From Euonymus europaeus (lineage: Eukaryota; Streptophyta; Magnoliopsida; Celastrales; Celastraceae), in NCBI GenBank assembly GCA_963580455.1, contig OY756969.1, forward strand, positions 9,997,501 through 10,061,500: DNA of 64,000 nt, in the 5' to 3' direction. Made by a program: the position numbers and the translations under genes. The notes under the pieces were generated by a model. It was not told where the DNA came from and did not search any database. It saw only the letters and a program-made list of their open reading frames with translations. Below, piece by piece: positions 37,346 to 46,325 of this stretch (positions are counted from its first letter, which is position 1; each line of letters starts with the position of its first letter).

Positions 37346-39371
37346 TGTGAAATCCCGACCCAAAAATTTAGTTTTGGGTCGAATTACGGATGATCCGTGG
37401 AGTACGGAATCATGGAAAATATTTTTGAGCTTGGTTCAGTAAATGGGTCATAACTTTTTGTATACATGTCCGTTTTGGGCCCATAATATATCAAATCGAA
37501 GCTTAGATCGAGCCGAAAAATAAATTTGAGAAAGAAACAGGGTTCTGTGAACAGTAATCTGTCCGGACGGATAAATTAGCCGTCCGGACGGATATGCCTA
37601 GATTCAAGGCAGTGGGTTACTAGAACAGTAATTCGTCCGGACGGATACTTTGGGCGTTCGGACGGCTATCAGGAAATCAGTTTTTAAGAAACAGAGTTAG
37701 ACATTTCTACATATTATTTCTTGGAGAAGCCCAACCAGAGAGAGAAAGAGAGAGAGAAGGTTTTAGCAAGAGTTTGGCTTGGGGATTGTGGATTGGTGAC
37801 CCTTGAAGTCAAATAAGGAAGATTCAAGCTTGTTCTTGGAGATTTGGTAAGTTTTTCATTGTTTTTAGAATTTCTAGGTTTTTCTAGATTCGTTTGATTC
37901 TTTAAGAATTAGACTCTATGGTTTAGATATGTTGTTCTAGACTTGATTTTAGACCTATGTGTAGGTTTGATTGTGATTTTGGTGTGAAGGATTGTTTGGG
38001 CTAAGAACAAAGGTGTTTTAGAGGAATTTCTAGAGAGAGAAAGTACGTGTTTATGATTTTGTTGATTAAATTGTGATTGATATGATAATATGGAATTTTT
38101 GGATTAATTATATGAGTTCAATTTGATGTGCATCGATAGGTTGGGAGAACAAATGGTTAAAACCCTAAATTTGAGAATTTGTGTAGTTGGCTCTGAACGA
38201 GGTAGGGGATTTCCAACCTTTCTATTTAACATTCGTTATTGTTGCCTAAATAGCGTTTCTATTCTTCATTGGTCGCCGTAGTTTGTGTTTCCGCCTTAAT
38301 TGCTTCTAAGGGGGAACGAGTTTGTGTGGATTGTTGCCAGTTGTTGAATATTGCATGACCCGATTGTGTGTTCCGTCATTTACGGAGACATTGTGATTTT
38401 CCGTTCATGCATCATGGTAGTTATGTAAAATATATAGGATAATCATATATACTTATCTATACGGCATGACATGTCATAATGCATTAGAGATGCATGGGGG
38501 ACTCGGGTATGGACTCGAGAACCTTTAGGTTACTTGAATGCCACATGGGAGGATGGCAAGGTGAAGATTGTTACCACCGAGTCATGTGAACCCCATGTGG
38601 GGTAACGCACTAGGGTAGGGTCGAGAGTGACTTTGCCTTGTGAGGTGCAGGCGTGATGGGTTCACGTAACCGGATGATCCTAGGAGTGGTTGGTAGTAGT
38701 GAGCTTGCTCCCATGCAATATTACACTGAGTTGCAATGGTATTGTGGTTGTTATGCTCCGAAAGGGTTAATCCGGATAAATGTGGATGTGAAATTGTTGA
38801 GTATACGTTCATGTGGTAGGTACATATTGATGCATTACTTTCTTTTTGTTCTGCCTATATCAATGTTTACTTCTTTACCCTTTTGAGCTTCTAGCTCACT
38901 CCTTCACTTTCTTTCTTCTACAGGAGATACTGGTATAGGTGGTTCTGGGTAGGATTGGGTGCTAGAGATATACTCCATGCATGTGGGTGTATGCAGTATA
39001 TCTATGTTGTGAGAATATAACCATTTGGCACGGTTGTGCTTGCATGTAGATGTGGATGTTGATGTATGGTTATATTTGATGATATATGAATCTGTGTGTA
39101 GATTTATATGTGATGCCATCAGTTTGTGCATGCTGGTAGTGGATGGCCTGAGGCCTAGGGTCAGGATTCCATGTGGTTTGAGGCCTGAGGCCTATGGTTG
39201 CTAGGTTGCTAGTGTGATGTTGTGTTTGCTGCGTTTCTGATGCAGGTGGGCACTCTCCGATATACGGGGAGATGCCGCCGGATTTTCGGTTGATCCCGGA
39301 TGTTCACACTAGTGATCTAGGAAGGGTGCGCGGAGAGCACCCAGTCGCGTCTCCAGAAACGGGGCGTGACA
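37346..39371 (+). repeat. 5' LTR of the gypsy element (2026 bp)
   Basis: Starts TGTGAAATCCCGACCC and ends GGGGCGTGACA. It contains a GA-rich tract (about 37737-37759), a cluster of TCCGGA palindromes (37561-37665) and long stretches with no coding signal. Like any LTR it should hold the promoter, but I cannot place a TATA box or transcript start with confidence. An antisense open frame (38582-38812) also exists in the other LTR but has no domain. Confidence 0.92.
37560..37665 (+). promoter_or_regulatory. Four-copy CGTCCGGACGG palindrome cluster in the 5' LTR
   Basis: The palindromic word occurs as GTCCGGACGG at 37561, CGTCCGGACGG at 37581 and 37634, and CGTTCGGACGG at 37655. The other LTR has four diverged copies at the same relative places (from about 44470, 44490, 44543 and 44564). 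Repeated palindromes in an LTR could bind a transcription factor or fold in the RNA; no role is known to me. Confidence 0.45.
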
Positions 39372-39374
39372 TTT

Positions 39375-39385
39375 TGGTATCAGAG
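39375..39385 (+). other. Primer-binding site of the gypsy element
   Basis: TGGTATCAGAG, 3 nt after the 5' LTR end, is the standard plant primer-binding site complementary to initiator methionine tRNA. Confidence 0.95.
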
Positions 39386-39540
39386 GGAGGTTTATGGCTC
39401 TTTATAGGATCTGGGGTGTTGGGTTCTAGTTGTAGGGTAGTACATTCCAGGCCATGTCGCGACTGCTGCTGATCCGGTATGTTTTCCTTTTCCCTTAAAT
39501 CCTTGTTTAAGTAGTGTATTAAATAGTATTATCTGTTACC

Positions 39541-40793
39541 ATGCAGATGAATACTCGTAGTACTGTGCAATCTGATAGTACAGCTGAGGTATCTCGTGGC
39601 GGAGGCCAGGTAGACGCACACCGAATACTGAGGGTTCAGTTTCGAGAGTGGACCCTAATTTGAGAGATGAGGAGATAGTTCAGGAGGGACTACCGACTGA
39701 TGACGTAGTACAGCAGGCACCACTTGTGGTGCAGGTTGCTCCTGTTACTACAGGGGGGCAACCAGTGATGATGGAGGGTCTTGCTAGCTTCACGATGGGT
39801 ATGGTGCAGACATAGGCGCAGACCATAGCACAGGCGATGGGTGCAACTGGCATCCATACAGAGGGAGTTGTACCAGAGGCTACAACTGAGGTAGCCGCAG
39901 TACCTAGAGCTGGGAAAGGGATGTATGAGGTGGACCAATTGAGGAGGACTACTCCTCCAACCTTTTCTGGAGATGGAACGGGTGTGGGGGCGGAGGAGTG
40001 GTTCAATCAGCTGAGTATGAGGATGGACACTCTTGAGATACCCGATGAGAGACGGGTGAAGTTTGTGTTCTACTACTTGAGTGGTGCGGCCTATGAATGG
40101 TGGACGTCCATGGGTTAGAGACAGAATGAGCTGACTTGGACCTCGTTTGAGTAGCGGTTTATGCAGAAGTTTGTGCCAAGGCCTCTACAAATGGAGAAGG
40201 CCAAGCAGTTCTTGGATTTGTTGCAGATACCGGAGATGACGGTGTCTCACTACACCAAACAGTTCGAAGAGTCGTATCGGTATGGGAAGGAGTTTGCTCC
40301 AACTAATGTGAAGAAGGCAGTGAGGTACCGAGATGGGTTGTTTCCCAGTCTTGGTAGGATGGTGATGGCCACTAGGGTGGTGTCATATCAGGACACAGTG
40401 GAGATGGCTCTCGATTTTGAGTTGAGTGAGAAAAGCGAAGCTCAGAGGAAGCGTCCAGTGAGTGAGGGTAGTAGTGGTGGTGGTAGTAGCCACAAGAAAC
40501 CGAGGACGGACTTTCGTCAACAGAGAAGGGACCGAGGCAAGGGTCCAAGGCCACAATGGAGCAAGACAGCTTGCATCAAGTGTGGAAAGGAGGGGTACAA
40601 GGCAAGTGAGTGCAAGCTTCCTAGGTTTAGGTGCTTTGGGTGTGGCAAGTTGGGTCACAGAAAGAGTGAATGTCCGGAGGGCAACCAGAGAGCACAGCAA
40701 AAGAGCATACTGGGATTACCGCCTCCGGCTCTTCCTTCCAATGTTCCTTCAGGAGGAAGGGGGAGGGGTGGGACTCGTCAGCCACAGCAGTAG
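39541..40793 (+). pseudogene. Gypsy gag (capsid and nucleocapsid), degenerate
   Basis: The start is ATG 39541 or 39547 (same frame), giving MNTRSTVQSDSTAE. A one-base deletion near 39611 shifts it into the frame used by the rest of the polyprotein. In-frame TAG stops lie at 39813, 40116, 40152 and 40791. The retrotransposon gag domain spans about 39990-40430 (EEWFNQL, FYYLSGAAYEWW, FVPRPLQ, YTKQFEE). Two zinc knuckles follow at 40572-40673. The first reads CIKCGKEGYKASEC, with Tyr in place of the metal-binding His (a CAC to TAC type change). The second, CFGCGKLGHRKSEC, is intact. The region between is basic and Ser/Gly-rich. Intact relatives use it to package element RNA. Confidence 0.9.
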
Positions 40794-40826
40794 CAGAATG
40801 CACTGATAGAGGGACGTGTCTTTGCA

Positions 40827-41264
40827 TTGGGTCATCAGGAGGCGCAGGAGCATCCAAATTTCATTGGAGGTACCTTCTTGATTTTTAATTGTTGGGCAAG
40901 AGTCTTGTTTGATTCCAGGGCTACCTCATCATACATTACTAGTTCGTTAGCACACGCACTAGAGGTGGAGATTTCGCTAATAGGACGAATGTTCACAGTA
41001 TCCTCACCATTCGGACATTTCACCACGTTGGAGGGGGTAGTGTTCGGATGTGAGTGTCGGTTTGGAGAAGTATCTCTGAAAGTTGACTTGTATGTATTAG
41101 ATTTCCAGGATTTTGATGTGATTCTTGGAGTTGATTAGTTGACGAAGCACCAAGGGTTGCTTGACTTCTGGGAGAGGAAGATTACTCTTAGAGTACCCGA
41201 GGGAGGAGTGATTCAGTTGAGGGGATCGAAGGGGATTCCATGCCCACATTTCATTGATAATCCT
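40827..41264 (+). pseudogene. Gypsy pol: aspartic protease domain, catalytic motif altered
   Basis: It lies in the same frame as gag and the reverse transcriptase. The pattern VLFDSRATSSYIT, then a hydrophobic VDLYVLDFQDFDVILGVD stretch, is that of the retropepsin-like protease of plant Ty3/gypsy elements. The catalytic triplet at 40911-40919 reads Asp-Ser-Arg; Gly is expected third, and AGG for GGG is a single G-to-A change. TAG stops at 41136 (right after ILGVD, where Trp is usual in the family) and at 41265 break the frame. The 41139-41264 part is the linker to reverse transcriptase. Confidence 0.85.
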
Positions 41265-41267
41265 TAG

Positions 41268-42329
41268 TACCAAGATTGTAGAGTCGCGAGTTTAGTGACT
41301 TCGGCGCCTGAGGGCGATGTAGCTACACCGATATGGGTAGTGGAAGAATTTACGGATGTATTTTCGGAAGAGTTGCCGGGATTACCTCCGAAGAGGGAAA
41401 TTGACTTTGCTATTGAGTTGCATCCGAACGTCAAACCGATTTCGATTCCGCCGTATCGGATGGCTCTAGCAGAGTTGAAAGAGTTGAGTACTCAGCTAGA
41501 AGAGTTGCTAGACTTGGGTTTCATTAGACCAAGTGTGTCCCCGTGGGGAGCACCGGTGTTGTTCGTCAAGAAGAAAGACGGAAGTTTGAGGATGTGTATT
41601 GATTATAGGCAATTGAATAAGGTTACTGTGAGGAATAAGTATCCATTGCCTAGGATCAATGATCTGTTTGACCAATTGAGAGATGCTAGGCATTTCTCTA
41701 AGATTGATTTGAGGTCGGGTTATCATCAGCTGAGAATTAAAGATGGTGATATCCAAAAGACGGCGTTTAGGACACGTTATGGTCATTATGAGTTCATTGT
41801 GATGCCGTTTGGGTTGACAAATGCCCCGGCGGTATTCATGGACCTAATGCAAAGGGTTCTTCGACCGTTTTTGGACAAGTTTGTAGTTGTGTTTATTGAT
41901 GATATTTTGATTTATTCTCCTACAGAGGAAGAACATGAGGCACACTTGAGAGTGGTATTACAGACGTTGAGGGAGAATCAGCTGTATGATAAATTGTGTA
42001 AGTGTGAATTTTGGGCCACGAAAGTGAAGTTCCTAGGCCATGTCATTACTCAAGAGGGCATAGAGGTTGATTACTCCAAAGTTGAGTTGGTTTTGTATTG
42101 GGAGAGACCGAAGAATGTGATTGAGATTCGGAGTTTCCTAGGGTTGGCAGGTTACTACCAGAGGTTTATTGAGGACTTCTCAAGAGTTGCTTCTCCGATG
42201 ACGCAGCTCACAAAGAAGGGTACACCGTTTGTGTGGACGGACGACTGTGAGGCCGCATTTGAAGAGTTGAAGAAGAGGTTGACAACACCTCCAGTGTTAG
42301 TAGTTCCGAAGAGGAATGTTGGCTACTAG
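41268..42329 (+). pseudogene. Gypsy pol: reverse transcriptase domain
   Basis: An unbroken stretch of about 350 codons. Visible blocks in order are [78 protein letters not shown], and the active site FIDDILIYS (FIDD at 41892-41903). These are followed by the thumb region KCEFW, FLGHVI and [14 protein letters not shown]. Both catalytic aspartates of the FIDD motif and the Asp in SKIDL are present. It is the best preserved domain. The frame ends at a TAG at 42327 that separates it from RNase H without any frameshift. Confidence 0.92.
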
Positions 42330-42674
42330 GTGTATTGCGATGCATCTGGAGTCGGGTTGGGTTGTGTGTTGATGCAGCAGGGCCGAGTGATAGAGTATGG
42401 TTCGAGGTTGCTGAAGACACATGAGAGGAATTATCCAGTGCATGATCTGGAGTTGGCGGCAGTGGTATTTGCTCTTAAGCAGTGGAGGTACTATCTCTAC
42501 GGAGAGACGTTTGAGGTGTTCTCAGATCACAAAAGCCTCAAGTACCTATTCACCCAAAAAGAGTTGAACTTACGGCAAAGGCGGTGAATGGAGTACTTGG
42601 AGGATTTTGATTTTAATTTGCAATACCATCCTGGTAAAGCGAATGTGGTTGCGGATGCATTGAGTAGGAAGTAG
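42330..42674 (+). pseudogene. Gypsy pol: RNase H domain
   Basis: Motifs in order are [63 protein letters not shown], then after an in-frame TGA at 42585, MEYLEDFDFNLQYHPGKANVVADALSRK. The acidic catalytic residues of the DAS, DLEL, SDHKSL and ADALSR blocks are all visible. The TGA replaces a position that is Trp in relatives. It ends at an in-frame TAG at 42672, in the tether toward integrase. Confidence 0.9.
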
Positions 42675-43085
42675 AAGGTTGCTAGCTTATTCATGCATGA
42701 GTGGGAGATTGTGGAGACAATCAACCAGTTCGGATTAGAGTTGCGAGAGCAAGAAGAAAAGCTGTATTTGAGTTGTCTGACTTAAAGACCGAAGATGGTG
42801 CAAAAAGTCATAGATGCGCAGAACGGAGATCCAACTTTCGATGTGATTGAGGATAGTTCTTGATGGGTTCGAGGGAATGATGGGGGAGTACGGTATGTGG
42901 AAAGACTAGTAGTTCCCGATGATGATGAGTTGAGGCAAGAGATTCCGAAGGAGGCACACCATTCGTGGTTTGCCATGCGTCCCGGGGGTACGAAAATGTA
43001 CCGAGACTTGAAGCAAAGTTTCTGGTGAAGAGGTATGAAAGCCGAGGTGGCTAAGTTTGTGGTAAAATGTCTAACTTGTTAGCAA
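42675..43085 (+). pseudogene. Gypsy pol: tether and integrase zinc-binding region, heavily interrupted
   Basis: Reading in the shared frame, stops lie at 42783 (TAA), 42861 (TGA), 43026 (TGA) and 43080 (TAG). Between them the HHCC zinc-binding region is recognisable: KEAHHSWFAMRPGGTKMYRDL, then GMKAEVAKFVVKCLTC. The second zinc-binding His, normally before PG, reads Arg here. This is the densest cluster of nonsense changes in the element (four in 300 bp). Confidence 0.82.
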
Positions 43086-44024
43086 GTGAAGGTAGAACAT
43101 CAAAGACCTGCAGGGTTTTTACAACCATTACCAGTAGCAGAATGGAAGTGGGAAAGGATCACAATGGATTTTGTGACGGCTTTGCCAATGACTCAGAAAT
43201 GGCATGATACGGTTTGGGTAGTGGTGGACAGATTGACTAAGTCTGCCCATTTTCTACCAATTAACAAGACGGATTCATTGGAATCCTTGAGCTCGTTGTA
43301 TGTGAAGGAGATTGCGAGGATTCACGGTGTTCCATTGTCTATTGTGTCAGACCGAGACCCGCGGTTCACAGGTAGATTCTGGAGTAGTTTGCAAGAATCG
43401 TTGGGAACGAAGTTGGATTTCTCTACAGCTTATCATCCTCAGAGTGATGGACAGAGTGAGAGAACTATACAAATTTTGGAGGATATGCTACGGGCATGTG
43501 TTGTGTACTTTGGTGGAAGTTGGGATCGATACTTACATCTGGCGGAGTTTGTATATAACAACTCTTTTCAGAGTAGTATCGCAATGGCACCTTATGAGGC
43601 GCTCTACGGGAGGCCTTGTAGGTCGCCTTTGTGTTGGGCAGAGGTTGGGGAGAAAGTTGTTTCAGGACCGAAGATGGTCAAAGAAGCACGAGAGAGAGTT
43701 GATGAGATCCGGAAGCGGTTGATCACCGCACAGAGCCGACAAAAGTCTTATGCTGACCGCAGGAGGAGACCATTGGAGTTCGCTGTAGGCGATAAGGTTT
43801 TCTTGAAGGTTAGTTCGAGACGGGGGATTCAGAGGTATAGCAAACATGGGAAGTTAGCACCGAGATTTGTGGGGCCATTTGAGATTTTGGAGACGGTTGG
43901 ACCGGTGGTGTACCGTTTGGCACTTCCACCGAAGCTTGAGAAGGTTCACAATGTATTCCATGTATCAATGCTTCGGAAATATGAGCCGGATCCATCGCAT
44001 GTGATAGATTACGTTACAAGTTGA
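43086..44024 (+). pseudogene. Gypsy pol: integrase catalytic core and GPY/F module
   Basis: A 312-codon unbroken stretch. The core shows MDFVTALP (Asp at 43167-43169), SDRDPRFTGRFW (Asp at 43350-43352) and SDGQSERT (Glu at 43458-43460), a D, D(35)E arrangement as in active integrases. Then come AEFVYNNSFQSSIAMAPYEALYGRPCRSPLCW and the GPF of the GPY/F module at 43872-43880, followed by FHVSMLRKYEPDPSHVIDY. In living relatives this domain inserts the cDNA. The stop at 44022 arises from a frameshift near 44015, after which the chromodomain-like tail continues in another frame. Confidence 0.92.
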
Positions 44025-44253
44025 GGAAGATGGGAGTTACACTCTTCACCCGGTGAAGATTCAAAACCGACAGAACAAAGTGACGAGATCGAGTGTGATT
44101 CCATTAGTAAAAGTGATGTGGATGTATCATGGAGTTGAAGAAGCAACTTGGGAGTTGGAATCCAGAATGAAGGAGAAGTATCCAGAGTTGTTTGATGATT
44201 CAGGTATGTGTGTAGTTAAATTTCGAGACGAAATTTTATTAAGGGGGGGAGGA
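44020..44253 (+). pseudogene. Gypsy pol C-terminal chromodomain-like tail
   Basis: In the +1 frame relative to integrase the sequence reads VEEDGSYTLHPVKIQNRQ, then SSVIPLVKVMWMYHGVEEATWELE and MKEKYPELF. This is the conserved tail of Tekay/Del-type chromoviruses, a degenerate chromodomain thought to direct insertion to heterochromatin (family knowledge). That fits an insertion inside satellite DNA. The frame runs through the polypurine tract and only stops at 44299-44301 inside the LTR. The true stop of the ancestral protein is unclear. Confidence 0.8.
44241..44253 (+). other. Polypurine tract of the gypsy element
   Basis: AAGGGGGGGAGGA lies directly before the 3' LTR start (TGTAAAATCCCG at 44254). 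This is the expected position for priming of plus-strand DNA. Confidence 0.93.
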
Positions 44254-46325
44254 TGTAAAATCCCGACCCAAAAATTTAGTTTTGAGTCGAATTACGGATG
44301 ATCCGTGGAGTACGGAATCATGGAAAAATAGTTTTGAGCTTGGTTCAGTAAATGGGTCATAACTTTTAGTATACATGTCCGTTTCGGTCCCATAATATAT
44401 CAAATCGAAGCTTAGACCGAGCCGGAAAATAAATTTGAGAAAAAAACTGAATTATGTGAACAGTAATCCTTCCGGACGAATAAATTAGCCGTCCGGACGG
44501 ATATGCCTAGATTCAAGGCAGTGAGTTACGGGAACAGTAATTCGTCCGGACAGATACTTTGGGCATCCGGACGGCTATCGGGAAATCAATTTTTAAGAAA
44601 CAGAGTTAGACATTTCTGCATATTATTTCTTGGAGAAGCCCGACTAGAGAGAGAAAGAGAGAGAGAAGAAAAGAGAGAAGGAGGTTTTAGCAAGAGTTTG
44701 GCTTGGGGATTGTGGATTGGTGACCCTTGAAGTCAAATAAGGAAGATTCAAGCTTGTTCTTAGAGATTTGGTAAGTTTTTCATAGTTTTTGGAATTTTTA
44801 GGTTTTTCTAGATTCGTTTGATTCTTTAAGAATTAGACTCTATGGTTTAGATATGTTGTTCTAGACTTGATTTTAGACCTATGTGTAGGTTTGATTGTGA
44901 TTTTGGTGTGAAGGATCGTTTGGGCTAAGAACAAAGGTGTTTTAGAGGAATTTCTAGAGAGAGAAAGTACGTGTTTATGATTTTGTTGATTAAATTGTGA
45001 TTGATATGATAATATGGAATTTTTGGATTAATTATATGAGTTCAATTTGATGTGAATCGATAGGTTGGGAGAACCAATGGTTAAAACCCTAAATTTGAGA
45101 ATTTGTGTAGTTGGCTTGGAACAAGGTAGGGGATTTCCAACCTTTCTATTTAATATTCGTTATTGTTGCCTAAATAGCGTTTCTATTCTTCATTGGTCGT
45201 CGTTGTTTGTGTTTCCGCCTTAATTGCTTCTAAGGGGGAACGAGTTTGTGTGGATTGTTGCTAGTTGTTGAATATTTCATGACCCGATTGTGTGTTCCGT
45301 CATTTACGGAGACGTTGTGATTTTCCGTTCATGCATCATGGTAGTTATGTAAAATATATAGGATAATCATATATACTTATCTATTCGGCATGACATGTCA
45401 TAATGCATTAGAGATGCATGGGGGACTCGGGTATGGACTCGGGAACCTTTAGGTTACTTGAAAGCCACATGGGAGGATGGCAAGGTGAAGGTTGTTACCA
45501 CCGAGTCCTGTGAACCCCATGTGAGGTAACGCACTAGGGTAGGGTCGAGAGTGACTTTGCCTTGTGAGGTGCGGGCGTGATGGGTTCACGTAGCCGGATG
45601 ATCCTACGAGTGGTTGGTAGTGGTGAGCTTGCTCCCGTGCAATATTACATTGAACTGTAATGGTATTGTGGTTGTTATGCTCCGAAAAGGTTAATCCGGA
45701 TAAATGTCGATGTGAAATTGTTGAGTATACGTTCATGTGGTAGGTAGATATTGATGCATTACTTTCTTTTGGTTCTGCCTATATCAATGTTTAATTCTTT
45801 ACCCTACTGAGCTTCTAGCTCACTCCTTCACTTTCTTCCTTCCACAGGAGATACTGGTATAGGTACCGGTGGTGCGGATCGGTGAGCGGGACGTGACATG
45901 GATGGCCCTGGGTAGGATTGGGTGCTAGAGATATACTCTATACATGTGGGTGTATGTAGTATATCTATGTTGTGAGAATATAACCATTTGGCACGGTTGT
46001 GCTTGCATGTAGATGTGGATGCTGATGTATGGTTATATTTGATGATATATGAATCTGTGTGTAGATTTATATGTGATGCCATCAGTTTGTGCATGCTGGT
46101 AGTAAATGGCCTGTGGCCTAGGGTCAGGATTGCATGTGGTTGAGGACTGAGGCCTATGGTTGCTAGTGTGATGTTGTGTTTGCTACGTTTCTGATGCAGG
46201 TGGGCACTCCCTGATATACGGGGAGATGCCGCCGGATTTCCAGTTGATCCCGGATGTTCACACTAGTGACCTTGGAAGGGTGCGCGGAGAGCACCCAGTC
46301 GCGTCTCCGAAAACGGGGCGTGACA
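44254..46325 (+). repeat. 3' LTR of the gypsy element (2072 bp)
   Basis: Collinear with the 5' LTR, ending GGGGCGTGACA. Differences are scattered substitutions plus small indels: about 10 extra GA-rich bases near 44660, and a 39-bp stretch at about 45865-45903 that is absent from the 5' LTR (junction near 38940). It holds no gene. Confidence 0.92.

Larger units (their letters stand above)
37346..46325 (+). mobile_element. Ty3/gypsy LTR retrotransposon, Tekay/Del-like chromovirus, 8980 bp
   Basis: A structurally complete but coding-dead element: 5' LTR 37346-39371, PBS 39375-39385, gag-pol 39541-44220, PPT 44241-44253, 3' LTR 44254-46325. Domain order is gag, protease, reverse transcriptase, RNase H, integrase with GPY/F module, chromodomain-like tail. 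Reverse transcriptase before integrase defines Ty3/gypsy; the C-terminal IPLVKVMW...VEEATWE block points to a chromovirus of the Tekay/Del group. From about 39612 to 44020 all domains lie in a single frame, broken by 13 in-frame stops. Frameshifts occur only near 39611 and 44015. It interrupts a satellite monomer cleanly. LTRs differ at scattered, mostly transition-type sites, so it is not a recent insertion. Confidence 0.95.

Noticed and set aside
38582..38812. Antisense open frame in the 5' gypsy LTR, also seen in the 3' LTR (45449-45736)
   Set aside because: Its presence in both LTRs follows from LTR duplication. Lengths differ between the copies and there is no recognisable domain or start context.
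39813..43082. Excess of TAG among the gypsy stops, suggesting stop-codon readthrough or reassignment
   Set aside because: TGA and TAA stops also occur, stops lie inside conserved domains, and key residues elsewhere are lost by the same mutation class. Decay by deamination explains all of it more simply.
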